The notes beneath the pieces are model-generated. The model did no database searches. It had not been told where the DNA came from and saw nothing but the letters and a program-made list of their open reading frames with translations. A DNA stretch of 33,625 bases from Flavobacterium sp. (lineage in GTDB: Bacteria; Bacteroidota; Bacteroidia; Flavobacteriales; Flavobacteriaceae): the NCBI GenBank assembly GCA_010365135.1, contig JAAFGY010000017.1, positions 1 through 33,625 on the forward strand, written 5' to 3'. The translations under genes and the position numbers were made by a program. Within the stretch, counting starts at the first letter, position 1. Each line of letters starts with the position of its first letter. Shown piece after piece: positions 7,345-16,427 of this stretch.

Positions 7345-9633
7345 ATGAACCAAGATTATATAAAGCCAGACAATTGGTCCATCATTGAAGAAGGATTTGA
7401 TGCAGAAAGCGTAAAATCGTCCGAAAGTCTTTTCAGCATTGGCAACGGTGCGATGGGACAACGCGCGAATTTTGAAGAAAATTACACCGGAGAAACTTTT
7501 CAGGGAAGTTATATCGCAGGAATTTATTATCCCGATAAAACCAAGGTAGGTTGGTGGAAAAATGGGTATCCAAAATATTTTGCGAAAGTACTAAACGCAC
7601 CAAATTGGATCGGAATTGACATTGAAATTAACGATGAAAACCTAGATTTGAACACATGCACGGAAGTTAAAAACTTTCGTCGGGAGTTGAATATGAAAGA
7701 AGGTTGGTACAACCGCTCCTTCGAAGCTACTTTGCAAAACGGAACCGAAATTGGCGTAAACATTCGTCGTTTTTTGTGTATGAATTTGGACGAAGTGGGT
7801 GTAATCAATTATGAAATCACCGCAATTAACAAAGACACCAAAATTGTTTACAAACCTTATGTTGATGCAGGAGTAACCAATGAAGACGCCAACTGGGAAG
7901 AAAAATTCTGGGAACCATTGGACGTGAAACGAAGCGGAAACGAAGCTTTTGTAACGGCTCAAACTTTCAAAACCCATTTCAAGGCTACTACTTTTATGCA
8001 AAACACCATTTTTGTAAATGGTAAAAACGGCCACATTTCGCCTTCAAATATTAAAACTGGAACCGATAAAATTCAATTTTCATTCGATGTTATTATTGCA
8101 AAAGGACAAAAATCTTCCATCCAAAAAATGGGTGGTTATACCGTTTCTTTAAATCACGAAAATACGGTTGCTGCAGCCGAATCCTTAATAAAAGAAGCTT
8201 TAGCAAAAGGATATGACCAATTATTAGAAGATCAAATCGATGCTTGGGCAAAAATTTGGGAAATGTCAGACATCACCATTGATGGCGATGTGAAAGCGCA
8301 ACAAGGCATTCGTTTCAATATTTTTCAACTCAATCAAACCTATTCTGGCAAAGATTCTCGTTTGAATATTGGTCCAAAAGGATTCACTGGCGAAAAATAT
8401 GGAGGTTCCACTTATTGGGACACCGAAGCTTATTGTATTCCGTTTTATATGGCAACCAAAGACCAGCAAGTAGCCCGAAATTTATTGACTTACAGATTCA
8501 ATCAATTGGACAAAGCGATTGAAAATGCCAAAGACAATTTGGGTTTCAAAAATGGTGCGGCTTTGTATCCAATGGTGACGATGAATGGCGAAGAATGTCA
8601 CAACGAATGGGAAATCACGCACGAAGAAATCCACCGAAATGGAGCGATTGCTTTTGCGATTTTCAACTACCATCGTTTTACTGGCGATTACAGTTATATT
8701 CCCGAAAAAGGCTTAGAAGTATTAATCGGAATTGCCCGTTTTTGGCATCAAAGAGCAAATTTTTCGACAGATAAAAACCAATATGTAATTCTTGGAGTTA
8801 CGGGTCCAAACGAATACGAAAACAACGTAAACAATAATTTCTATACCAATTATATAGCTAAATGGTGTATTGATTATGCACACGAACAAATTCTGAAAGT
8901 GTCGCTAGAATATCCATCAGACCACAAACGCATCATCGAAAAAGTAAAATTATCGGATGCGGAATTGCAAGATTGGAAAAAAGTTTCAGGCAATATGTAT
9001 TTCCCCTATTCAGAAGAATTAGGAATCTATTTGCAACAAGACGGCTTTTTAGACAAAGATTTAGTTTTGGTAAAAGATTTGGACAAATCACAACGCCCAA
9101 TCAATCAAAAATGGTCATGGGACAGAGTTTTGCGTTCACCATACATCAAACAAGCCGATACTTTACAAGGATTCTACTTCTTTGAAGATCATTTTACAAG
9201 AGAAGAATTAGAAAAACATTTCGATTTTTACGAACCATTTACAGTTCACGAAAGTTCGCTTTCACCTTGCGTTCACTCCATTCAAGCAGCCAAATTGGAC
9301 AAAATTGATATGGCTTACACGTTCTATTTGAGAACATCGCGTTTGGATCTTGATGATTACAATAAAGAAGTGGAAGAAGGCTGTCACATCACGTCAATGG
9401 CGGGAACTTGGATGAGTATCGTGGAAGGTTTTGGCGGAATGCGAGTAAAAGAGGATGCGCTACATTTTTCGCCAAAAATTCCAAAAGAATGGACTGGTTA
9501 TTCCTTTAAAATCAATTTTAGAAATCAGATTCTAAAAGTGGAAATCAATCCTAACGAAACAAAATTCTCCCTCGAAGGCACTCAAAGTTTGACTGTTTTT
9601 GTTAATGGAGAAGCGGTTTTGGTAAGAGTTTAA
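7345..9633 (+). CDS. GH65 maltose phosphorylase
   Basis: At 762 residues the length matches GH65 phosphorylases. It has the N-terminal beta-sandwich opening (SLFSIGNGAMGQRANFEE), the (alpha/alpha)6 barrel with GGSTYWDTEAYCIPFY and NGEECHNEWEITHEEIH, the probable catalytic acid Glu490 in VTGPNEYENNVNNN, and the phosphate-site segment HESSLSPCVHS. The NEYENNVNNN form is the one associated with maltose phosphorylases rather than trehalose or kojibiose enzymes. It has no signal peptide, so it acts in the cytoplasm: maltose plus phosphate gives glucose and beta-glucose 1-phosphate, which pgmB uses. The start at 7345 follows an A-rich stretch, as usual in this phylum. Specificity for maltose is strongly supported by motif and locus but not proven. 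Confidence 0.93.
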   Translation: MNQDYIKPDNWSIIEEGFDAESVKSSESLFSIGNGAMGQRANFEENYTGETFQGSYIAGIYYPDKTKVGWWKNGYPKYFAKVLNAPNWIGIDIEINDENLDLNTCTEVKNFRRELNMKEGWYNRSFEATLQNGTEIGVNIRRFLCMNLDEVGVINYEITAINKDTKIVYKPYVDAGVTNEDANWEEKFWEPLDVKRSGNEAFVTAQTFKTHFKATTFMQNTIFVNGKNGHISPSNIKTGTDKIQFSFDVIIAKGQKSSIQKMGGYTVSLNHENTVAAAESLIKEALAKGYDQLLEDQIDAWAKIWEMSDITIDGDVKAQQGIRFNIFQLNQTYSGKDSRLNIGPKGFTGEKYGGSTYWDTEAYCIPFYMATKDQQVARNLLTYRFNQLDKAIENAKDNLGFKNGAALYPMVTMNGEECHNEWEITHEEIHRNGAIAFAIFNYHRFTGDYSYIPEKGLEVLIGIARFWHQRANFSTDKNQYVILGVTGPNEYENNVNNNFYTNYIAKWCIDYAHEQILKVSLEYPSDHKRIIEKVKLSDAELQDWKKVSGNMYFPYSEELGIYLQQDGFLDKDLVLVKDLDKSQRPINQKWSWDRVLRSPYIKQADTLQGFYFFEDHFTREELEKHFDFYEPFTVHESSLSPCVHSIQAAKLDKIDMAYTFYLRTSRLDLDDYNKEVEEGCHITSMAGTWMSIVEGFGGMRVKEDALHFSPKIPKEWTGYSFKINFRNQILKVEINPNETKFSLEGTQSLTVFVNGEAVLVRV

Positions 9634-9646
9634 TTTTTGAGTTTCC

Positions 9647-9681
9647 AAACCTCAAAGGTTTTTTTCAAACCTTTGAGGTTT
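9647..9681. repeat. REP/BIME-like double palindrome, copy 1
   Basis: Arms AAACCTCAAAGGTTT (9647-9661) and AAACCTTTGAGGTTT (9667-9681) are exact reverse complements around the 5-nt spacer TTTTC. Each arm is itself a palindrome (AAACCT/AGGTTT around three bases). It lies 35 bp upstream of the RAYT ATG. Confidence 0.9.
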
Positions 9682-9715
9682 AACTGTTATTGAAATAATT
9701 TAAAAATAATTTTCA

Positions 9716-10297
9716 ATGGAAAAGTATGATATTTTAGAACCCGATACCTTTTATCATATCTACAACAGAGGAAATAACAAGGAAGATTTATTTTTAGAAC
9801 CCGAAAATTATTTGCATTTTTTGAAACTCATCAAAACCCATCTAATCGAAATTGCTGATATTTACGGATATTGCTTATTGAAAAATCATTTTCATTTAGT
9901 CCTGAAAATTAAATCTAAAACGGAATTACCAGAAAAATATCATAACGAAAACCGATTGTCTCAACCCTTTTCAAATTTGTTTAACGGCTACACAAAAGCA
10001 ATAAATAAAAGATATGAAAGGGAAGGAAGTTTATTTAGAGTAAGATTTAAAAGAGAAAGAATAACCGATTTAAATTACTTAAGAAACGTAATTGTTTATA
10101 TTCATTTAAATCCAGTAAAACATTCTTTTACTAAATATTACAACACTTATTTACATTCCTCATTTCAATCTTTAATTTCTTTAAAAGTGACCTTATTAAA
10201 AAGAGAGGAAGTTTTAGAGTTATTTGGAGATTTACAAAATTTTATTTTTGTTCATCAAGAATACCTAAAAAAAGGAGTATTTGAAGATTTTGAATAA
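9716..10297 (+). CDS. REP-associated tyrosine transposase (RAYT), Y1/HUH family
   Basis: The 193-residue protein shows the Y1-transposase opening FYHIYNRGNNKEDLF (residues 12-26), the HUH motif as His58-Phe59-His60 in LLKNHFHLVL, and the family block YTKAINKRYEREGSLFRVRFKRE, in which Tyr92 is the most likely catalytic tyrosine (Tyr100 is an alternative). The segment YLRNVIVYIHLNPVKH is also typical. RAYTs are single-copy HUH enzymes that cut and rejoin REP palindromes as single-stranded DNA. This copy is bracketed by palindromes 35 bp before and 22 bp after it, as expected. It appears intact and co-oriented with the surrounding operon, splitting the phosphorylase gene from the amylase gene. 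Confidence 0.92.
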   Translation: MEKYDILEPDTFYHIYNRGNNKEDLFLEPENYLHFLKLIKTHLIEIADIYGYCLLKNHFHLVLKIKSKTELPEKYHNENRLSQPFSNLFNGYTKAINKRYEREGSLFRVRFKRERITDLNYLRNVIVYIHLNPVKHSFTKYYNTYLHSSFQSLISLKVTLLKREEVLELFGDLQNFIFVHQEYLKKGVFEDFE

Positions 10298-10319
10298 AAT
10301 TATCCTTTCAATATATAAC

Positions 10320-10353
10320 AAACCTCAAAGGTTTAAAAAAACCTTTGAGGTTT
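10320..10353. repeat. REP/BIME-like double palindrome, copy 2
   Basis: The same two 15-bp arms as copy 1 lie at 10320-10334 and 10339-10353, with a four-base spacer (AAAA). It closes the RAYT cassette on its downstream side and lies 21 bp before the amylase ATG. Only the spacer differs from the other copies. Confidence 0.9.
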
Positions 10354-10374
10354 AAAAAAATAAAAATAATCCAA

Positions 10375-12213
10375 ATGAAAAAACTATTTTTATTGTTCTT
10401 AATATTTACGACGTCATTTATGTTTGCACAAATCGAAAGAATAGAACCTCCTTTTTGGTATGCCGGAATGCACAATCCCGAAGTACAAATTATGTTTTAT
10501 GGCAAAAATATAGCGCAATATCAAGTATCTGTTTCCCATTCGATCAAAATTTCTAACGTAAAAAGAACTGAAAATCCCAACTATCTGTTCGTTACTATAA
10601 ACACTAAAAATGTTCCGGCTACAAATTGTATTTTTACTTTCCAAGCCAAAAATAAAACCGCATTTACCCAAAATTATTCTCTAAAACAAAGAAGAGAAAA
10701 TTCGGCGCAACGTGCAAGTTACGATTCTTCGGATATGATGTATTTGTTGATGCCAGACCGATTCTCTAACGGCAATTTGAATAATGACAGTGATACTTCC
10801 ACTACAGAAAAATACGATCGAACATCGCCTGGAGGAAGACACGGAGGCGACATTCAAGGCATCATCAATCATTTGGATTATATCAAAGAGCTTGGCGCAA
10901 CAACCCTTTGGATTACGCCACTTTGCGAAGATAATGAAGCGGCTTATTCCTATCATACCTATGCTCAAACTGATGTTTACAAAATAGATCCTCGCTATGG
11001 AACCAACGACGATTACGTTCGCTTAGCAGCTGAAATGCACAAAAAAAACCTGAAATTAGTGATGGATTATGTCACGAATCACTGGGGTTTACAACATTGG
11101 ATGATGAACGATTTACCAACGCAAGATTGGATTCATCAATTTGAAAATTTTACCCAAACCAATCATAGAAGAACGGTTATTCACGACACAAATGCTTCCA
11201 AAATTGACACCAAAATTTGTATGGACGGCTGGTTTGCTCCCACGATGCCTGATTTGAATCAAACGAATCCTTTAGTGCTAAATTATCTGACTCAAAATGC
11301 GATTTGGTGGATTGAATACGCCAATTTAGATGGCTTTAGAGTGGATACTTACAATTATGCCGATCCAATAGCCATCACAAAATGGACTAAAGCTATTACT
11401 GACGAATATCCACATTTCAACATTGTTGGCGAAATTTCGATGCGCGATCAAGCTCAACTTTCCTATTGGCAAAAAGACAGTCCTATAGGTAAAATCCAGA
11501 ATTTTAATTCCCATTTACCGAGCGTAATGGATTTTATTTTATCGGATGCACTTTTAACCGTTTTCAACGAAGATGGGAATTGGGAAAGCGGAATGGCAAA
11601 GATTTATAACAATTTTGCCAATGATTTTCTATTTCCAAATGTAAACAACTTACTCATTTTTGCCGAAAATCATGACACGCAACGCCTTAACCATGTGTAC
11701 CAAAACGATTTGGGGAAATACAAAATGACCATGGCTTTACTTGCCACAGTGCGGGGAATTCCTCAATTGTATTATGGATCCGAAATTGGAATGGCAGGAA
11801 ACAAAGAAGAGGGAGGCGATGCCGCAATTCGTCAAGATTTTCCAGGCGGATGGGAAGGTGATGCTATTAATGCTTTTACTAAAGAAGGAAGAACACAAGT
11901 ACAAAACGACTACTTCGATTTCACTTCAAAGCTCTTCAATTGGAGGAAAACCAAGTCCGTTATTCATTTCGGAAAAATGACCCATTATATTCCCGAAGAC
12001 AACACATACGTATATTTCAGATACAATTCGTCCGAAAGCGTGATGATTTTAATCAACAACAGCAACCAAACCCGAACTATAAATACACACCGTTTTCAGG
12101 AAAATATTGGCAATTATAAAATCGGAAAAGAGGTCATAACGGACCAATCTTTTGACCTTACCAACGAAATTAATCTGGAGCCAAAATCAGTTTTGATATT
12201 GGAATTGAAATAA
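10375..12213 (+). CDS. susA: GH13 cyclomaltodextrinase/neopullulanase-like alpha-amylase, secreted
   Basis: The ATG at 10375 gives 612 residues with a signal peptide ending SFMFAQ (cleavage near 18/19). An earlier in-frame TTG at 10345 lies inside the upstream palindrome and is not credible. A Cyc-maltodextrinase N-terminal beta domain (about 20-105) leads into the GH13 barrel. Catalytic residues are visible: Asp324 (GFRVDTY), Glu353 (VGEIS) and Asp434 (ENHDTQ), with the conserved DYVTNH at 231-236. The C-terminal beta domain ends around 612. Family members of this type cleave maltodextrins, cyclodextrins or pullulan, and SusA of Bacteroides is a periplasmic relative. It probably acts in the periplasm on oligosaccharides imported by SusCD. 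The symbol is by analogy. Confidence 0.9.
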   Translation: MKKLFLLFLIFTTSFMFAQIERIEPPFWYAGMHNPEVQIMFYGKNIAQYQVSVSHSIKISNVKRTENPNYLFVTINTKNVPATNCIFTFQAKNKTAFTQNYSLKQRRENSAQRASYDSSDMMYLLMPDRFSNGNLNNDSDTSTTEKYDRTSPGGRHGGDIQGIINHLDYIKELGATTLWITPLCEDNEAAYSYHTYAQTDVYKIDPRYGTNDDYVRLAAEMHKKNLKLVMDYVTNHWGLQHWMMNDLPTQDWIHQFENFTQTNHRRTVIHDTNASKIDTKICMDGWFAPTMPDLNQTNPLVLNYLTQNAIWWIEYANLDGFRVDTYNYADPIAITKWTKAITDEYPHFNIVGEISMRDQAQLSYWQKDSPIGKIQNFNSHLPSVMDFILSDALLTVFNEDGNWESGMAKIYNNFANDFLFPNVNNLLIFAENHDTQRLNHVYQNDLGKYKMTMALLATVRGIPQLYYGSEIGMAGNKEEGGDAAIRQDFPGGWEGDAINAFTKEGRTQVQNDYFDFTSKLFNWRKTKSVIHFGKMTHYIPEDNTYVYFRYNSSESVMILINNSNQTRTINTHRFQENIGNYKIGKEVITDQSFDLTNEINLEPKSVLILELK

Positions 12214-12229
12214 CAAATTCACCCCTACC

Positions 12230-12264
12230 AAACCTCAAAGGTTTTTTTCAAACCTTTGAGGTTT
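12230..12264. repeat. REP/BIME-like double palindrome, copy 3
   Basis: Arms at 12230-12244 and 12250-12264 with spacer TTTTC. It is identical to copy 1 across both arms and spacer and also shares the flanking CC and AA, although the two are 2.6 kb apart. It sits between the GH13 and GH31 genes, ending 13 bp before the GH31 ATG. Confidence 0.9.
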
Positions 12265-12277
12265 AAAACAATAAACT

Positions 12278-14689
12278 ATGAAAAAATTACTTTTCTTACT
12301 ATTAATTAGTTCGATTTCCTTTGCCCAAACAATTGATAGAGAATATAAAAACTTCAAAGAGGTTAACAACACTTTAGAAATAAACACTTCCGATGGTAAA
12401 TACATCATCAAAGCCTATTCTGAAAAAATTGTAGAAACTTCTTTTATTCCAAAAGGAGAAACCTTTAATCCTATTTCGGAAGCCGTTATTTTAGTTCCAA
12501 AAAAGGGTACTTCAAAAATTATTGAAACACCAAATTTCATCAATCTTCACACAAAAGGAATTATAGTTACTGTCCAAAAATCTCCTTTTCAAATCTCTTA
12601 TTTCAATCAACAAAAACTTTTGCTCTCAGAAAAACAGGGCTATTTCAAACAAAAACATATTCCGTTAGAGAATGTGAAAGGCAACATAAAATCAGATTCA
12701 ACCGAAGTGATACAATTTACTATTTCGCCTGACGAAATACTTTATGGTGGCGGAGCTCGCGCATTGGGAATGAACCGTCGTGACAATAAATTAGCTTTAT
12801 ACAACAGAGCAGATTACGGCTACGAGACCAATTCTAAACTAATGAATTTCTGTATTCCCGTAGTGATCTCGTCGAAAATGTATGCTATTCATTTTGATAA
12901 TTCAGCCATTGGATACTTGGATTTAGACAGCAAAAAAGACAATACTTTAGCGTATGAAACCATTTCTGGAAGAAAAACATATCAAGTAATCATAGGCGAT
13001 TCTTGGACAGATTTAATTTCGAATTATACCAATTTAACTGGAAAACAACCTTTGCCCGCTCGTTGGACTTTGGGAAATTTTTCCTCACGTTTTGGCTATC
13101 ATTCGCAAGGAGAAGTGGAAAAAACCATAAAGAAATTTGAAGACGACAAAATTCCTGTCGATGCGATAATTCTAGATTTGTATTGGTTTGGCAAAGAAAT
13201 GAAAAATACAATGGGCAACTTGGATTGGGAAAAAGAAACCTTTCCGAATCCCGATAAAATGATTGCCGATTTGAATGCAAAAGGCATAAAAACCATCCTG
13301 ATTACGGAACCTTTTGTACTGACAACTTCCAAAAAATGGCAAGAAGCCGTGGACAAAAAAGTGGTGGCAACAGATAAAGATGGAAAACCATTTACCTATG
13401 ATTTCTATTTTGGAAACACGGGAATCATCGATATTTTCAAACCCGAAGGAAAGAATTGGTTTTGGAATGTATACAAACGATTAATCAATCAAGGCGTTGG
13501 CGGACTTTGGGGCGATTTAGGAGAACCCGAAGTTTTTCCATCTGAAGCAATCACTGCTGGCGGAAAAGCGGATGAAGTCCATAATGTTTACGGTCACAAT
13601 TGGGCAAAACTAATCGCTGATGGGTATAAAAAAGACTTTCCAAATCAGCGTCCATTTATATTAATGCGTGCTGGATATTCGGGTTCACAACGTTTTGGAA
13701 TGATTCCTTGGTCTGGCGACGTGAGCCGTTCTTGGGGCGGATTGCAATCACAGACCGAGATTTCCTTACAAATGGGAATGCAGGGAATGGCCTATATGCA
13801 TTCTGATTTAGGTGGTTTTGCAGGCGATTATTTCGACAATGAATTGTACATCCGTTGGTTGCAATACGGTGTTTTCAATCCGATTTTCCGTCCGCATGCT
13901 CACGAAGAAGTCGCTGCAGAGCCCGTTTATAAAGACATAGCGACTAAAGCAAAAGCAAAAAAGCAAGTCGAATTGCGTTACCAACTTTTGCCTTACAATT
14001 ATACTTTGGCATTCGAAAACAACCAAAAAGGAACGCCGTTAATGCGTCCGTTATTTTTTGAAGAACCCAACAATTCAAAATTACTGACCGTTTGCGAAAC
14101 TTATCTTTGGGGAAATGATTTTTTGGTTACACCAATAACAAAATCTGGACTAACTTCAACATCAGTTTATTTTCCAAAAAACAACAACTGGTTTGATTTC
14201 TATTCTGACGAAAAACAAATGGCTGGAACAACTTCGAACATCACCGTTGTCGAAGACCATATTCCCGTTTTTGTTCGTGGTGGTGCTTTTATTCCAATGC
14301 TGAAAACCATTCAAAATACATCCCAATATTCATTAAAAACCTTCGATTTGCATTATTATTTTGATCCAACAACCACTCAAAGTTCTGGAAAATTATACAA
14401 TGATGACGGTGCAACGGCGAATGCTTTCGAAAAAAGCGAGTTTGAAGTTTTGAATTTCAATGGCAATTTCAACGAAAATGGAAAAATAGTTGTTATTAAA
14501 TTGACCTCGGAAATTGGAAAAAAGTTTCAATCACTCGACAAAAATGTCGCATTAATTATTCATAATATAAAAGCAAAATCCGTAAACTTTAATGGAAAAG
14601 CCATTGCTTTCAAAACCGTTAAAAACAATATAGAAATTCCTGTTTCTTGGAAAAAAGGAGCGGCAGTGGAAATCAAAATTCAATTATAA
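12278..14689 (+). CDS. susB: GH31 alpha-glucosidase, exported
   Basis: The 803-residue protein has a signal peptide ending ISFAQ (cleavage near 16/17), an N-terminal beta-sandwich with YGGGARALGMNRR, and the GH31 barrel starting around 260 (ARWTLGNFSSRFGYHS). The nucleophile is Asp413 in GGLWGDLGEPEVF and the acid/base is Asp481 in WSGDVSRSWGG. The RPHAHEE segment (538-544) and a C-terminal beta domain complete the family. It probably releases glucose from maltooligosaccharides in the periplasm. Note that SusB of Bacteroides is GH97, so the symbol here marks role only; a plain GH31 label is safer. It lies between two palindrome copies in an otherwise tight operon. Confidence 0.88.
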   Translation: MKKLLFLLLISSISFAQTIDREYKNFKEVNNTLEINTSDGKYIIKAYSEKIVETSFIPKGETFNPISEAVILVPKKGTSKIIETPNFINLHTKGIIVTVQKSPFQISYFNQQKLLLSEKQGYFKQKHIPLENVKGNIKSDSTEVIQFTISPDEILYGGGARALGMNRRDNKLALYNRADYGYETNSKLMNFCIPVVISSKMYAIHFDNSAIGYLDLDSKKDNTLAYETISGRKTYQVIIGDSWTDLISNYTNLTGKQPLPARWTLGNFSSRFGYHSQGEVEKTIKKFEDDKIPVDAIILDLYWFGKEMKNTMGNLDWEKETFPNPDKMIADLNAKGIKTILITEPFVLTTSKKWQEAVDKKVVATDKDGKPFTYDFYFGNTGIIDIFKPEGKNWFWNVYKRLINQGVGGLWGDLGEPEVFPSEAITAGGKADEVHNVYGHNWAKLIADGYKKDFPNQRPFILMRAGYSGSQRFGMIPWSGDVSRSWGGLQSQTEISLQMGMQGMAYMHSDLGGFAGDYFDNELYIRWLQYGVFNPIFRPHAHEEVAAEPVYKDIATKAKAKKQVELRYQLLPYNYTLAFENNQKGTPLMRPLFFEEPNNSKLLTVCETYLWGNDFLVTPITKSGLTSTSVYFPKNNNWFDFYSDEKQMAGTTSNITVVEDHIPVFVRGGAFIPMLKTIQNTSQYSLKTFDLHYYFDPTTTQSSGKLYNDDGATANAFEKSEFEVLNFNGNFNENGKIVVIKLTSEIGKKFQSLDKNVALIIHNIKAKSVNFNGKAIAFKTVKNNIEIPVSWKKGAAVEIKIQL

Positions 14690-14699
14690 TTAATTTACC

Positions 14700-14732
14700 A
14701 AACCTCAAAGGTTTCAAAAACCTTTGAGGTTT
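14700..14732. repeat. REP/BIME-like double palindrome, copy 4
   Basis: Arms at 14700-14714 and 14718-14732 with a three-base spacer (CAA). Arm sequences equal those of copies 1-3. It ends 17 bp before the ATG of the lipoprotein amylase. Confidence 0.9.
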
Positions 14733-14749
14733 GAAATAAAAAAAACAAA

Positions 14750-16405
14750 ATGAAAAAAAATATCTTATTTTCCATCGCATTATTTTCAATGCTTTTCGCC
14801 AGTTGTTCCTCAACAAAAACATCAACCGCAGCATCGATAACACCTTTTGTTTGGGAAAATGCCAATGTGTATTTTCTTTTAATAGACCGATTCAACAATG
14901 GAGATAAAACCAACGACCATACTTATAACCGAAATAAACCCACGGGAAAATTGCGAGGTTTTGAAGGTGGTGATATCCGAGGCGTGATCCAAAAATTGGA
15001 CGAGGGTTACTTCGAAAAATTGGGAATAACAGCTATTTGGATGACGCCAGTAGTTGAACAAATTCACGACGGAATTGACGAAGGAACTGGTTATAGCTAT
15101 GGATTTCATGGCTATTGGGCAAGAGATTGGTCAGCCTTGGATCCGAGTTTTGGAACTAAAAAAGATTTGGCTGAACTGGTTCAAAAAGCGCACGCCAAAG
15201 GAATTCGAATTATGCTAGATGCCGTTATCAATCACACAGGACCGGTTACTGCCGAAGATTCCGCTTATCCAAATGATTGGGTACGCACTTCGCCAAAATG
15301 TACGTACAGATCCTATGACACTTACATTAATTGTACATTGGTCGAAAATCTTCCCGACGTAAAAACCGAAAGCAATGAGAATGTAGCTTTGCCTCCCTTT
15401 TTAGTTGAAAAATGGAAAAAAGAAGGTCGTTACGAACAAGAAGTCACCGAATTGGATGCCTTTTTCACCAAAACGGGTTATCCTCGCGCACCAAAATATT
15501 ACATTATGAAATGGCTATCGGATTACATCACCGATTATGGAATTGATGGTTACCGTGTGGATACAGCAAAACACACTTATGAAGATGTTTGGGCCGATTT
15601 CAAAAAAGTGTGTGACGGAGCCTTTGCCGATTTCAAAAAAAATAATCCTAAAAAAGTATTGGATAACAATGCGTTTTTCACGGTTGGTGAAGTGTATGGT
15701 TACAACATTGGAAATAAAAAAATATACGATTTTGGAGACAAAAAAGTCAACTATTTTGAAAATGGTTTTACCGGTTTAATCAATTTTGATTTTAGAAATG
15801 AAGCCAAACTGACTTATGAATCCTTATTTTCTAAATATTCTGGCATTTTGAATACCGATTTAAAAGGGAGCACCGTGATGAACTATGTTTCTTCGCACGA
15901 TGACAGTTCTCCTTATGATAAGAAACGAGAAAAAACATTCGAAAGCGGCACAAAATTGTTGCTTGCGCCAGGGATTTCCCAAGTGTATTATGGTGACGAA
16001 AGCGCTCGCTCGTTAGACATTCTAGGAACTTCAGGCGACGCCACTTTGCGTTCGATGATGAATTGGGATGAAATAAAAACCAAGTTGGAAACTCAAAAAG
16101 TGCTTTTGCATTGGCAGAAATTAGGCAATTTCAGAAAAAACCATCCAGCAATCGGGGCAGGAATTCACCAGGAACTTTCGACAAGTCCTTATGTTTTTAG
16201 TAGAACTTTTACCAAAGATAATTTTACGGATAAAGTGGTTATTGGTTTGGATTTACCAAAAGGAACAAAAGAAATTTCTGTTGGAACCATTTTCAAAAAC
16301 GGAACAACATTGCACGATGCGTATTCTGGAAAAGAAGTCATGGTTTTGAATGGAAAAGTTAGTATCAATACTGAATTTGATATTGTTTTATTGGAAAAAC
16401 AATAA
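14750..16405 (+). CDS. GH13 alpha-amylase lipoprotein
   Basis: This 551-residue protein starts with a lipoprotein signal ending LFASC (Cys19). Unlike SusD, the residues after Cys are Ser/Thr/Lys/Ala without acidic residues, so it may lack the surface-export signal and face the periplasm. The GH13 barrel shows YFLLIDRFNNGD, the loop LDAVINHTG, the nucleophile Asp271 (IDGYRVDTAKH), acid/base Glu314 (TVGEVYG) and Asp384 (SSHDD). A short C-terminal beta domain follows. It would cut starch or maltodextrins internally. It is the last gene of the rightward run, followed after 22 bp by a strong terminator. SusG of Bacteroides is a related surface amylase, but the domain make-up here is simpler. Confidence 0.9.
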   Translation: MKKNILFSIALFSMLFASCSSTKTSTAASITPFVWENANVYFLLIDRFNNGDKTNDHTYNRNKPTGKLRGFEGGDIRGVIQKLDEGYFEKLGITAIWMTPVVEQIHDGIDEGTGYSYGFHGYWARDWSALDPSFGTKKDLAELVQKAHAKGIRIMLDAVINHTGPVTAEDSAYPNDWVRTSPKCTYRSYDTYINCTLVENLPDVKTESNENVALPPFLVEKWKKEGRYEQEVTELDAFFTKTGYPRAPKYYIMKWLSDYITDYGIDGYRVDTAKHTYEDVWADFKKVCDGAFADFKKNNPKKVLDNNAFFTVGEVYGYNIGNKKIYDFGDKKVNYFENGFTGLINFDFRNEAKLTYESLFSKYSGILNTDLKGSTVMNYVSSHDDSSPYDKKREKTFESGTKLLLAPGISQVYYGDESARSLDILGTSGDATLRSMMNWDEIKTKLETQKVLLHWQKLGNFRKNHPAIGAGIHQELSTSPYVFSRTFTKDNFTDKVVIGLDLPKGTKEISVGTIFKNGTTLHDAYSGKEVMVLNGKVSINTEFDIVLLEKQ

Positions 16406-16427
16406 GGCTGCGCTATTTAACTTTTAC

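Noticed and set aside
10345..10374. Upstream TTG start for the GH13 cyclomaltodextrinase
   Set aside because: It lies inside the palindromic repeat copy 2, and the ATG at 10375 begins a proper signal peptide.
14695..14913. Leftward open frame of 72 codons over palindrome copy 4
   Set aside because: It overlaps the signal peptide and start of the lipoprotein amylase and is partly made of repeat sequence.
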